Assembly: GCA_946807835.1 (NCBI GenBank)
Contig: OX327700.1
Coordinates: 20,682,001-20,746,000, forward strand
From: Ailanthus altissimus
Lineage: Eukaryota > Streptophyta > Magnoliopsida > Sapindales > Simaroubaceae
Reading direction: 5' to 3'
DNA: 64,000 nucleotides
Part shown: piece by piece, positions 13,167 to 23,777 of the stretch
Layout: every line of letters starts with the position of its first letter
Position numbering within the stretch: the first letter of the stretch is position 1
The notes under the pieces: model-generated
Database searches by the model: none
What the model was told of the DNA's origin: nothing
The model's input: the letters and a program-made list of their open reading frames with translations, nothing else
Made by a program: the position numbers and the translations under genes

Positions 13167-13186
13167 TTCCCACAAACAACGCCAAC
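13167..13186 (-). promoter_or_regulatory. Primer-binding site of the Tat element
   Basis: The reverse complement reads TTGGCGTTGTTTGTGGGAAG. This is a mutated form of the TGGCGCCGTCTGTGGGA-type site found next to the 5' LTR in Tat/Ogre elements. Its position one base inside the right LTR fixes the element's orientation as minus. Confidence 0.65.
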
Positions 13187-13187
13187 C

Positions 13188-14995
13188 TGTTAATTGTGGA
13201 TCTTAGGCTCTCAAGCAAACATGGAGTCCATGGTTAATAGATGAATTTATATCTGTGGAAATGGTTGAATAATATAGTCGAGCAATCATTGTTCATCCTG
13301 TCCATTTTTAGTGGTTGGAATCTATTAGCTACAATTACAAAGTCGGTCAAGCCTATGCCAGTAGTTGATGAGTGTATTTTAAATCTATAATCTGACCTTA
13401 TTTATCTTAGTAATTGTCTATTTTTTAATGATTTAAGGGCTATTATATATTAAATGTTGTTGTAACAAGGTTAAATCAGAAGAAGATGAAAAATAATGAA
13501 ATTTGAGCAAAAGAAGAAAAATTACTATAATACATTACTACAGTAATTGTAAATAGTATTTATGAACAGTAATTTGGATACTGTAGCACAGCACTATTAT
13601 AATTGTAACAATGATATTGTTCATTAACGGTTAAATTACTGTTGAAGTAATGTAGCAACAACTAGCAATTGGTTAGATCACTGTAGCAACAGTTAGAGCA
13701 CTGTAGCATGTTCAAATCACTATAGCAGATTCTATAAATACCTTCTTTCGCCTCCAAAGAGTGGATCCGCCCCTAACCTAATTCTAACCTATTTGTCTCA
13801 ATTCTAATACGTTTCTAATCTAGAAATCATCCATTTATTGTGCAAAAATAACATTTCAAGCTATTTTAGAGAGGGATTACAAATTCAAGAGCATTTTAGG
13901 TTAATCTTTGGAAGATTTAACTAAGGCCGTGGATTGATTGGAGGGCATCTTGTCTTCATAAATTCGGTTTGGATTTGGTTGTATCATATTTTATTATTAT
14001 TATTAATTATCCTTTAAACTCTTGTTATATTGATTTAATTTTATTATTTAGGGTATAGTTTTAAACTCAATATGTGAACTTAATTGAATTATTTGATTCT
14101 CATTATTATGAATTCAGTTATTATTTAAATTATTTTTTTCTTAATGCTTTTAATATGCTAAGAATAGTTATTGAATGATTATAGAACATTAGGATAAAGT
14201 TAAAAAATGCATCATATTATTTAGACCTAGACAAATTGATGATGATTATAGAGTAATATCTACAAATTTCAATATAGGATATGAATATACTTATATGGCA
14301 TATATGATCATTACAACTTATTCATAATAAACCTTAATTTATATAAATTACCATAGGTATATAGGGATTTGGTAAATCAATATATAATCACTCGATTATC
14401 AGAAGAAACTTGTAATGAAACACGTGTTGTGACCAATAATTGAATTAAGTGAATAATAATGGGATAATAAAATCATATTAAGGGATAGCTATAATGCTAG
14501 ATACTCTTTGTATAGTGATTGCACTTTATATCGTTTGTATAATTAGGATTAATTTGTAGAATTAGTAATTAGTTTTAACATAAATAAAATCAAATTATCA
14601 TTTGTCTGAATAATAACAAGAAAATACAATTTTAGTAATTGGTTAAGAATAATAACAATTCTTTGTAGGATTGACACTTAACTCATCATTTTATTACTTA
14701 TTTTCGATAACGTGCACTTGCGCTTAGTATAAAAATTACATAACAGTAGCAATTTCAATAATAACCATCTTATACTTAAATTAGAATTGGTGGTACAAAA
14801 AAAAGTGAAAAATGGAGAGTAGTGTTTTTTTTTTTTTTTTTCACATGTGCAAATTGTTAGAATTCACTTATTCTCGTGTGTGCGAATAAAGATTCTACAT
14901 TATATAGATAGCCTTGGGATATTAACTCACATTGTGGGTTGCTCGTTATTTAAAGGGCATATTCGTGGTTTGAAAATTTAGAAGATATTAGTTGA
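13188..14995 (-). repeat. 5' LTR of the Tat element, split by a solo LTR
   Basis: The two halves, 13188-13365 and 14751-14995, together make 423 bp and match 1738-2156. The split is caused by the Athila-type solo LTR at 13366-14745. Confidence 0.65.
13366..14745 (+). mobile_element. Athila-type solo LTR
   Basis: Starts TGATGAGTGTATTTT and ends AAATTACATAACA, the terminal pattern of the Athila LTRs in this window. It is flanked by GTAGT (13361-13365) and GTAGC (14746-14750), a 5-bp target duplication with one later change. Length is 1380 bp. Bases 13590-13730 hold a cluster of CACTGTAGCA-type motifs. Confidence 0.8.
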
Positions 14996-16468
14996 TGACT
15001 AGTACTTATTAAGTAGTTATTAATTTTTTGAATTATCATTAATATAATAATTATGCAATATCAATTAATAATAAACACATCACATACTACATGAATTGAA
15101 ACAAAAAATTTATATCATATTATTTAATGTTACTGATATGATATTATTAAAATATGTGACACTATATTCTTTTTATTTTCATGTGGATTTTTAAATAAAA
15201 ATAAATTAATGAATGCTAAACATTTACAAGAATGCAAATTTTAACGAAAACATTCTTCAACCAATCAGTAGGTTTAGAATAATATAGAAATAGGGTCTAA
15301 TTGATATAAAAGCGTCATATTTAATATTTTAAATATATCAAATAAAGTATTTGATTAACATTACTTTTTGACTTAACAATTAAGTGTATTTATTAAAATT
15401 TATCAATTTTTACTTAACAATTAATATTTTTAGAATAATATTATATTTATGTAGTTAAAATATAAATTTTATATCATAATTTATATATTACCGATGAGCA
15501 AATATCAGTAATTGATTATTTACTTTTCATTAATGTAATAATTGTATAATAGCAATTAACAATCTTTGCGTACTACAGTTATAATTTGTTATGCTGCCGG
15601 TGTTAATTAAGATGCACCTGCAAAAAAGAAAAGAAAAAGAAAATTTAATTATTAAATTAAAGTGCAATTAATTTGAATTCTTTTATTGATTTGGTATTTA
15701 ACTAAAAGAATAATGTTAATCATTTTAAATTATATTTAAATAAATAATAATATTAAATAAATATAAATATTATTATATTTAATATTTATTTAACATATTA
15801 TTTTTTAAAATATATTTTAAAATATCTAACATTACTCAAACTAAAATAATGTATAAAATCATAAATAACAAATATAAATTAAATTGTGGATGAAATCTTA
15901 GCAAATTACTTTTGAAAACACTTGGTTTTTCCTCCCGGCAGAAGCGACCATCCTTTAAATAATAAGTGGGCCATTTCTGCTCTTTCCAACAAACGCCATT
16001 AGGACCACCAATCTTGTCTTCCACAATACTCAATATGGCCCATGCCTGTTCTTTCTTTTTTCAATAAAGAAAAATATTTCTACTTTTTGTTTTTAATTTT
16101 TTTCCTGATGATGTTCATTACGTTTACAGATGTGGTGGAAGAAGACAACTTGAACTACTACTATTTTTTTTTTCGAGAAAAAAAAATTAACAGCATTAGA
16201 CTTTCATAATATTTATGTGGAAACACCATGTCCTATAATGATCACCACAATCACATAAATAAATAATAAGTTAGTAAAATAAGAGGAAATTATAATTACG
16301 ATAGAGAATTTACATACACCACATGCGAGTTAAGACTAAACTCCCGGGCCCCACCCAACCCACCACGGCGTGCCGTGGCTTGGCGTGCGCCGTGAAATTC
16401 CCCCATATTGCAAATCTCAAACGACGACGGACTAAGATTTAATTCATTCATTTTGTCGAGTAACAACA
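14996..16468. other. AT-rich intergenic region left of the A20/AN1 gene
   Basis: No gene recognised. A 65-codon open frame at 15836-16033 (-) has a few tryptophans and cysteines but resembles nothing I can name. Bases 16330-16468 probably include the 3' UTR and polyadenylation region of the A20/AN1 gene. Confidence 0.4.
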
Positions 16469-16957
16469 TCATATCTTTTCAAGCTTGGCGGCCTTAACAA
16501 CCGGATTTGCCTTCGCAATCTGCTCTTTACCCATCTCCTTGAAATCAAACGCGCAAGCGTGTTGCTCTGGGTACCTGTGGGTCCCGCAGAACACCGACCC
16601 GCACCTGCACTTGAACCCCGTCAGCCCCACGCGCCTCCTGCACGTCATGCACCTGTTCACTACCGTCTGCTGCGCCGTCGCCGGCTTCTCCTCCTCTACC
16701 GCCTCCTTCACATCGATCGCCGATTTCTCTTGCAAAGACAAATCAACCGCAGGTGATAAAACCAACGGCGTCGACGTTGATGGAGATGTGGAAATCAGGG
16801 TTTGGTTGACGGCGTGTTTTGCAGAGGAAGACTGTTGTTCTTTAAACTGAAGATCGCGGAAACATTTCGAACAGAGATTTTGAGTCGCCGGACTCCCAAA
16901 GAATCCACAATTGTTCGCACACAAACGCGGCGCTTGGCATCTGTGCTCCTCTGCCAT
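16469..16957 (-). CDS. A20/AN1 zinc-finger stress-associated protein
   Basis: An intact single coding exon of 162 codons. An A20 zinc finger lies at residues 13-32 (C13-x3-C17-x11-C29-x2-C32). After a Ser/Thr/Pro-rich linker comes an AN1 finger at residues 103-135 (C103-x2-C106-x10-C117-x-C119-x4-C124-x2-H127-x5-H133-x-C135). All metal ligands are present, and the length and basic C-terminal tail are normal for plant SAP proteins. Family members act in abiotic-stress responses; their A20 domain can bind ubiquitin or support E3 ligase activity. The start at 16957 gives the usual short N-terminus before A20. The coding part is notably GC-richer than its surroundings. A 5'-UTR intron (16979-17107) is predicted. 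This is the only clearly functional host gene in the window; which SAP paralogue it is cannot be decided here. Confidence 0.95.
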   Translation of the reverse strand: MAEEHRCQAPRLCANNCGFFGSPATQNLCSKCFRDLQFKEQQSSSAKHAVNQTLISTSPSTSTPLVLSPAVDLSLQEKSAIDVKEAVEEEKPATAQQTVVNRCMTCRRRVGLTGFKCRCGSVFCGTHRYPEQHACAFDFKEMGKEQIAKANPVVKAAKLEKI

Positions 16958-16978
16958 ATTTGTTATTTTTGTTTCTCA

Positions 16979-17107
16979 CTAAAAAAATTAATATATAATC
17001 TGACAAAATTACAATATAAATCAGTTGATGAAAAGTTTATCTAAATTAAAATCAACAACAAAATGAAAAAATAAATAAAAATTAAATAAGTTCATAAGGA
17101 TCATTAC
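16979..17107 (-). other. Predicted 5'-UTR intron of the A20/AN1 gene
   Basis: On the minus strand a donor (CTACAG/GTAATGATCC, boundary 17108/17107) and an acceptor (TTTTTTTAG/TGAGAAAC, boundary 16979/16978) frame a 129-base AT-rich intron ending 21 bases before the ATG. A leader intron with an intronless coding region is common in plant SAP genes. Confidence 0.65.
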
Positions 17108-17520
17108 CTGTAGCCGCAAGAAGATTTTTGAAAATTCACTGATTTGTGAGCAGAGATTAAAGGACAGATATAATTTGTGTTTATTTTTTATATTTTTGTA
17201 TTTTGTTTGCAGGTTAAGATAATGACTATAATAATGATTTGGGAGAAGAAAGGGCGTAAAGGAAAGGAAAGGAAAGGAATCAGAGGGTATTGGTAACTGA
17301 AAGGAAAGGTAATGAGTTTCTCTTTTTATGAAGGAAAGGAAAGGAAAGCATCTGCACCTCCTTTTACTTTCTCCTTCCCCTTTTCTCCGCATAAAGGTAA
17401 AAGGGTAATGAAAGAGAAACCTTTTCTTTTTTTCCTGCTTTCCCACGGATTCCTGGTCCTCGCTGAAGATTCCAAACACCTTTCCCTTCTCTCTCTCTTC
17501 TTTTATTTATTATTTGATAT
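17108..17520 (-). promoter_or_regulatory. Leader exon and proximal promoter of the A20/AN1 gene
   Basis: On the gene's sense strand bases 17250-17420 are rich in CTTTCC repeats (GGAAAGGAAAGG on the plus strand), a typical plant pyrimidine-rich leader. Upstream, around 17500-17520, an ATAAATAAAAG stretch could serve as a TATA-like element, followed by an AG/TC microsatellite. The transcription start is not determinable by eye. Confidence 0.4.
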
Positions 17521-17551
17521 CAATTCTCTCTCTCTCCTAATTACGCGTTGA

Positions 17552-18412
17552 AAATAAACGGTTTTCGTTTTCTTCGTTTTTGTTTTTAATGTTTTAAGAG
17601 TTTTATTATTCGTTTAAAAAAACATAAATTAAAAGTTTTATTACTCTTTTCCTTTTTTTTTTTTTTGAGTGGCATATTTGTGAGAATTGAGAATCTTCTG
17701 GAAGTCGTTTGTGTTTGTGTTACGTGGAGGTTAAGGTGTTTCTTTTAAATTTTTTTTATAACAAATTATTAGTTAGAGATGTTTTAAGTAATTGACAGGC
17801 AAGTTTGGACCGTTTCTTATTGGACGCGGTGAGTTTAAGTGCACGGTCAGGATTACTTGATTGTTAACATCGTGTGGGTCTCTGCCCCGCATCGGAATGT
17901 GGGCCCTACCTGATCTTGACAACATACTTTCATCACTAATTAGTAATTACGATGATTTTTCCGATACATCTTGATTCTTGTCTCAATGTAACGGGTAAAT
18001 GAGTTAAAGTTTAGGTGACTAATTTTATCATATAGCGGATTTATGGAATTGTCTTTGAATTTCAAATGTAAAATAAATTGAAAATATGTTTAACGAAAAA
18101 GGGAAAAAGAAAAAGAAAAAAGGGCAGTTCATACATTTGACAATTGACAGCATGTCAGTCGTACCGAAAATGTTTTGATTGATTTAACGTTAAATTTTAT
18201 TCCTTTCTTCTCATGCTTTATTTCTATTAAAAAACTAGATAAATTATTTAGAACAGAATGTCTCCGAGGGAAGCTTTAAATTCAATGATAATTTGGCTAG
18301 ACTATGGGTAACTTTATTAGCTTCTCTTGCAACATATAAAATTTTAACAAAATGAAAAAAAAAAAATTATGGAAAGCAAGATATCACGAAGAACTAAGCA
18401 ATGATGGCACAT
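17552..18412. other. Intergenic region without recognisable features
   Basis: AT-rich with several poly-T and poly-A runs. I see no gene, terminal repeat or RNA gene. Confidence 0.4.
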
Positions 18413-18790
18413 CTACCTTTTCTTTAATATTTTATCAATAATAATGGTTGCATTCGACTCCACCTTTATTTTAGAAAACCCCAAATTATATGCAGCTGAA
18501 ATGCCATCTAAAATAGCTTTTGCTTCCGTGACAGGAACTAAAAGCAAAGCTTCCAACCTTGTCGCACCAACTTGCACAACCTGACCATCTATTGATCGGT
18601 TACATAGCTCAATCTCGTCATCCCTACAAGTTGGTCGAGTGCAACATCTAAGTTTATCTTCACCGCCGTAGCTACAGGGACTCGCCATTTACCCTGTCTT
18701 GCCACAAAATCTTGCTTCTGCACCGCATTTGCAACATGAAATTCTAGCAAAAATTCCTTAGCTTTCGCATACTGTCGAAACAACATTGGA
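18413..18790 (-). pseudogene. RNase H-like 3' part of a LINE, severed from its RT
   Basis: The minus strand encodes, with one frameshift, a KINLD block and later VTEAKAILDGISAAYNLGF followed by KVESNA. This is the RNase H-like domain found at the end of plant L1-type polyproteins. The LINE's reverse transcriptase lies 13 kb away at 31856-33995 on the same strand. At 31856 it stops at an IFWKNW-like segment of its zinc-binding region, and here the reading resumes with an RNQ-VHSWIPP-like segment. The 13-kb copia element sits exactly between them. A decayed, non-functional fragment. Confidence 0.7.
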
Positions 18791-18831
18791 GGTATCCAGC
18801 TATGAACTTATTGATTCCTTAAAAATCATAT

Positions 18832-19740
18832 TGAATTAGATTTTTTTATAAATTTTAATGATTTCAAATAATAAAAAATAATATTTATGATTAAAGCGTA
18901 AAATTTTAAAAGTTATAAAAAATATATTAAAATGTAAATATTCAAAACTTTAATTATTGCAGCGCATATTATAGTATGGTCCTGTAGTAACAGCATTATT
19001 CCATAACGATTAAATCAATGTGCAATGACTAGTTACTATGTTAATGGTTGTTACGATCAAATCACTGTATCTGAACTATAACAACGGTCAAAACACTATA
19101 GCAATAACTAGAATACTGCAGCAACAAAGAAAAATGGCTAGTTTCTTCATCTCTATAAATACAAACCTCATTCAAGCTTAATAACAACAAATGAAGCATT
19201 CTATAATCTTCATATCATTTAAGAAGAAAAGAAATATCTATATTTGTGTTAAAATTGTTGTATCCACTCTTCAAGAGAGTTTAAATTGTAAGGATTTAAT
19301 TGAACTCAAAATCAATCTTTGTAAAAGTATAGTTGGTACTCGGTAAAGCCAACATACTGTGAGGGTTTGATTAGTACCTAAAAAACTAATCAGGGTTTGA
19401 TTAGTACTTGAAAAATTAACCAGAGTGTGATTGTTACATGGGAAAGCCAATTTGAAAAGGTTTGATTAACACCTGGAAATTTAATCAAAGGGTCTTGAAA
19501 GATAGACATAACTAGTGGAATCCTCAAGCACAGCTAGCTTCGAGGTGTGGACGTAAGCTGGGATTAAGGTCGAACCACGTAAATATCTGGTGTTAACTTT
19601 CTCTTTCTCTACTCTCTTATTTACTACATTTACTTGTACTTTAATTATTTATATTATTAATAAGTACATTATTTTTTTAAATACCTAATTCATTCCTTCC
19701 CCCCTCTTAGACTGCCATTCTTAAATCCTTTTAGACTTTA
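18832..19740 (+). repeat. 5' LTR of the SIRE-like copia element
   Basis: Aligns with 31053-31855 over most of its length; shared blocks include AAAGCCAACATACTGT and the terminal AAATCCTTTTAGACTTT. Contains repeated CACTATAGCAA/CACTGTA motifs at 19020-19125. Confidence 0.7.
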
Positions 19741-19743
19741 ATT

Positions 19744-19755
19744 TAGTATCAGAGC
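19744..19755 (+). promoter_or_regulatory. Primer-binding site of the SIRE-like element
   Basis: TAGTATCAGAGC differs by one base from TGGTATCAGAGC, the complement of the 3' end of initiator-Met tRNA. It lies 3 bases after the 5' LTR. Confidence 0.75.
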
Positions 19756-19839
19756 GGGTTCTCTATTTAAGGGCTTAACTATTTTTAGAGAGATCTTAGA
19801 ATAACGTATATAGAAGGACAATCTATAACAAGGCCGCCA

Positions 19840-20120
19840 TAGTTTGATGGAACCGATTTTGATTTTTAAAAGGATAGAATGATCATATATTTACAAACCA
19901 ATGATTATGAATTTTGGAAAATTATTAGAAAAAGGTCCTTATGCCCTCATTAAGAAAAATAGTACAAATAAAGACATACCTAAATTAGAAGTGTAAATAC
20001 AAAAGCCTTAAATCAATTATATTGTGCCATAGATAGAAGAGTAGTTGGTAATATTTCTAAATGTACAAATGCACAAGAATTATGGAATGCTTTAGCCATA
20101 AAATATGAAGAAATTAGTGA
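19840..20120 (+). pseudogene. SIRE-like gag, N-terminal part
   Basis: The translation contains DGTDFDF, then MIIYLQTNDYEFW and AQELWNALAIKYEE, the hallmark of copia gag (UBN2-type) domains. It has stops and a frameshift. The frame runs straight to base 20120, where the 9.2-kb element is inserted, and resumes at 29323 with AKESKIIRLISEYE. Removing the insert and one copy of AGTGA therefore restores continuity. Confidence 0.75.
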
Positions 20121-22811
20121 TGTCACGCCCCAGATTCAAAAGATCCGACACACGACATCATTTACATTCATTCAATAATATTTAAACATTCATTTCAATT
20201 TCTTTCAGAATTATAAAAATTGAATTATGACTGGGACAATTAGTAAACCAGAGATAGGCAGAGTTTTCTTAGAGATTAACACTCTATTACGTCACCAGTA
20301 GAAACTTTGTTACCGGAAGCCTAAAATATATTCATTGTAAATTCTTACTTAAAATCAACCAATAACCACACTTGGTGAAACTTAAACCAAATCCAACCAC
20401 ATACAATAAAATAATACATAAATATTTATTCAATAGGAAAAAATCAAATATCTTATCTCACGTGTTCCCAAATGAAACACTCAGCAACCTAGCAACTTAA
20501 GGAACCCAAGGAATAGCAGAAGCCTTGCCAAATCCGCTAAGCACACATGTACCTTATTTACCTGAAATCACCATAAATTATAATGAGTATAAAACTCAGT
20601 AAGCATACTAGTTTTTCATATATCAAATACAAATACATATATGTACACAATGCATATGTATGATATGTTGTGATCAATCAAAATTATAATCTTATCAAAT
20701 CACATGTCATGTAAGCGCTTACACATTCTTTCAAAACATATAATAGGAATATCATCACTCAACTACTACTTAGTAGGACTTACATATCACATATCACACA
20801 ATGAGTCAAATGTCACTCGTAGGTGACATACCATATGAGAGGAATAGTACAAGTGAGGTTTTTAAATTACACATATATAATGTTCATGCCCGAAAGTAAA
20901 AGCCAAACCCTCACCCTGATCATCGGTGAGTCCTCTCACATGCACCAATACGCCACCACACGACTATAATGACTCACTCTTCTTTTAGGTACCAATAGGA
21001 TCCTCCCTACATACGGAACACATAACATATACCAATCCCGAAGGAAATGCCACACATAAAGGCTCCACGAATCACATAAAATGCCTGCTAAGTCAATAGT
21101 GAGTTCAAGTACCCTCAAAACACAAAATATTTCTCATGAACATATTACACTTCAAAAGCTTTCTTTATTAAACACATCTTATTTTGAAAGCTCACTTTCA
21201 AAAACACATGTATGTCCATGCTCAATATCAATGCTCATATTTATAAATATATTTCCTTCACATTTCATATCAAATATACTTTAGCATAACATAAACATAT
21301 TTCTAAGCACATTTAAAATATCATACATAGACAATTACTATGTTTATTGTGATTTCAGTAAAAGTCTAGTATACTTACCTCTTAGCACTTTCGGGTACAA
21401 GGCTTAATTCTCCTTAACCTACCAATAGAGATTTATCCTTTCATAAGCCTCACAATTCACACAAAATACTTTAAATAGTTTACAAAATTGTACATATTGC
21501 ACTTATCACATCAAATTGGTCTAATTACTTGGTTTCTTAAAACCTATCATTCTGACCACTTACACTTAACAAAATTTTCTTATATATCAAATGATGTTCA
21601 ATTACTCCAAAATCAGAATATATCATTCTTAACTCATATATCCTTCTTGTGAATGAATATTATATCATAATTCCTACACAATCCATTCCATAAACACCAT
21701 CGAATCCAAACTATTATCCTGATAGGATCAAGATATTTACTGAACAGCATTTAATCTCCCAATTTTATAAAATCATATACTAACTTAAAAATTATAAAAC
21801 TATCACAAAAATACTCTTCACACATATCTCAATCCATGATAAATATTCTACTTCAAAAGCATTGCCAAAAGTATTTTAAAACTATTTTATTCTATAGCTT
21901 TGAAAATCTATTAATCAAATACTACAATGAGCTGACACTCTTTAAAAAATCATAATAATTTAACCACATTGATCTAAATTCTCAATTCTGTGTATATAAT
22001 ATTAGACACATAAAATTATTATATTTCATATATTCATAATTTTTGAAGATCATTAAGCAGATAAGAAATTATTTGTCACTGTATCATACTGTTTACACAG
22101 GAAATTTCTAGAATTTCAGGGTTATTGTGGTAAATTCACTATAAATTCAATTTCTAAAATTTTCAATCAATTCAAAGTGTCAGATAATCCTAAACATGTC
22201 TAATGTCATATACTCAAAATTCAAAACCATAATCAAATCACAAAAAATATAAAAGTCCTAGATCAGAAGACTATCAAGTAACAATTCTGTAATTCATCAT
22301 GATTTATCAAGCTATCTACATAGATCATCATCAATTCTCACAATATCTTACAAAATACGCATCAAATCCTCAATTATACATATTTTTAGAAATCAAAACT
22401 TAAAGGAATTAACTTAATTAACACCAATAAATTGAGAAATAGTTGTGATATACCTCTTAAAATCCAAAATTTCAATTTCTTCTTCTCTTTCTCTCCCCTC
22501 TATTTCTCTCTTTTCTCTCTCTAAAGGGGTACCTTGACCCAAAAATGAGTAAATTAGGGTTTCAAAAGTATATTTGTATACTAAGAGGCTAATTTTTTAT
22601 ATTTATGAATTTACCCCTAAAACTTTCAAAGTGTTACAATTTGGTCCCTAAAATAAATCTAAAGTCTTGCAAATAAACCCAATACTAATAGTATGTCCTT
22701 AACCTATACAAACACTACTAATAACAATACATAAATCAAATATCACCCACATATAAATAAAATATGTATATAAATACTTATTCTTTCTGATTATGGATAC
22801 TGGTTACTATA
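20121..22811 (-). repeat. 3' LTR of the LOG-carrying element (left copy)
   Basis: 2691 bp; about 98-99 percent identical by eye to 26626-29317. The outer end is intact; the inner end reads TACTATA where the other copy has TACTACA. It retains a ~36-bp segment near 22570-22610 that is deleted in the other LTR. Confidence 0.9.
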
Positions 22812-22824
22812 ATTCTCTCCCCTT
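22812..22824 (-). promoter_or_regulatory. Polypurine tract of the LOG-carrying element
   Basis: The minus strand reads AAGGGGAGAGAAT immediately before the LTR start. Together with the primer-binding site at 26606-26617 it proves that the element reads right to left. Confidence 0.8.
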
Positions 22825-23641
22825 ATATGAATTTTGTCCTCGAAATTCATGACTTAAGCAAACATATGAGGATTACTTAGATCTCATTTCCTCTTCTTAT
22901 TCCCAAGTTTCCTTTTCAACTTTATGGTTTATTCATAAATCATTTACAAAGTAATCTTTTTTGTATATAAGATTTGCTTATTATGGTCCAAAATCCTGAT
23001 AAACACTCATTCATATGTTAGAATATCTCTAAGTTGGCTCATAGCTTAGTATATGAGAGGAGTACGAAACATATATCCATAAAATAAACACATGACACAT
23101 ATTATGGACTTATAAAATTTATACACATATAGTTTTATTCTTTTCACCCGTTCGTTCAATATTTAATGGGCATCTATACACTTCACCTTTTATTCATTAA
23201 AGAATGACATAGATGTAGAATACCCATACTAATCTCTTAAATAAAATTCTTAACTTCTCTGAAAATTTTAATCCCTTCAACATATACTCATATATCATAA
23301 TATCATTCACTACCTTAATATCATTCTCAAAATGTAAATAATTTAGCATTTCTACGCAACTAAGTTGTCATTCAAATCAGAATGTTGAAGGCATTATCTT
23401 AAATGATCAAAAATCAACTTCAATAAAAAGACCTTTAGTTCAATGGATTCTTAAACCATAGATCTCAGCATTATATCTCTTACTTTAACTCCTTAAAACA
23501 TAGTCCATCTTATTAGATATCATTTTCTCATTGAGATTGACATGTTTGTTTTTTTTTTCTAATATACTCGGTTTTAAACAAAAAAGATTCCACTAGCACA
23601 ATTACTGCGATAGTAAAGATGATTTTTCAACTATTCCTTTA

Positions 23642-23718
23642 ACGTCATCCACATAAAAGGTGACGTAAAAGGAAAGGACAAAATGATTGTTGATTTTCTT
23701 TCACAAACTCTATAAATA
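23642..23718 (+). promoter_or_regulatory. Promoter of the 365-codon ORF, resembling a 35S-type core
   Basis: TATAAATA at 23711-23718 lies about 60 bases before the ATG. Two TGACG-type motifs lie upstream in inverted orientation: ACGTCA at 23641-23646 and TGACGT at 23661-23666. TGACG pairs are the as-1 element bound by TGA-type bZIP factors, best known from the cauliflower mosaic virus 35S promoter. The layout (TGACGTAA, about 45 bases, then the TATA box) resembles that promoter, but activity is inferred only. Confidence 0.5.
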
Positions 23719-23777
23719 GCCTAAACCTCATAATCACTTTTTTAGCAATAAAGAAAACCAACCTTCTTACCATCTTT

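Larger units (their letters stand above)
1738..14995 (-). mobile_element. Decayed Tat/Ogre-type Ty3-gypsy retrotransposon
   Basis: The element reads on the minus strand. Two ~420-bp LTRs (1738-2156; 13188-13365 plus 14751-14995) share many blocks, for example AACATGGAG near the start and TTTGAAAATTTAG-like sequence near the end. A primer-binding site lies just inside the right LTR (13167-13186). Between them, from right to left, are remnants of gag with a zinc-finger-like motif, protease, reverse transcriptase, RNase H and integrase with a recognisable C-terminus. All are broken by stops and frameshifts. Roughly 6.6 kb separates the integrase end from the left LTR; this part contains diverged tandem repeats and a later insertion, in keeping with the long 3' untranslated regions of the Tat/Ogre lineage. 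Two Athila-type solo LTRs inserted afterwards. No target duplication was found, so the ends may be a few bases off. Confidence 0.7.

Noticed and set aside
15836..16033. 65-codon minus-strand frame with several Trp and Cys residues
   Set aside because: No recognised family, no promoter or splice context; it may be a gene relic but cannot be supported.
16485..16850. 121-codon open frame on the plus strand
   Set aside because: It is the antisense shadow of the A20/AN1 coding region and has no protein features of its own.
17021..17479. 152-codon open frame on the minus strand upstream of the A20/AN1 gene
   Set aside because: It covers the predicted leader exon and 5'-UTR intron, is low-complexity and resembles no family.
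20936..21284. Short open frames on both strands in the 2.7-kb LTR, repeated in the other LTR copy
   Set aside because: Their conservation is explained by LTR identity; they lack domain features and are not preserved as frames in the older solo LTR.
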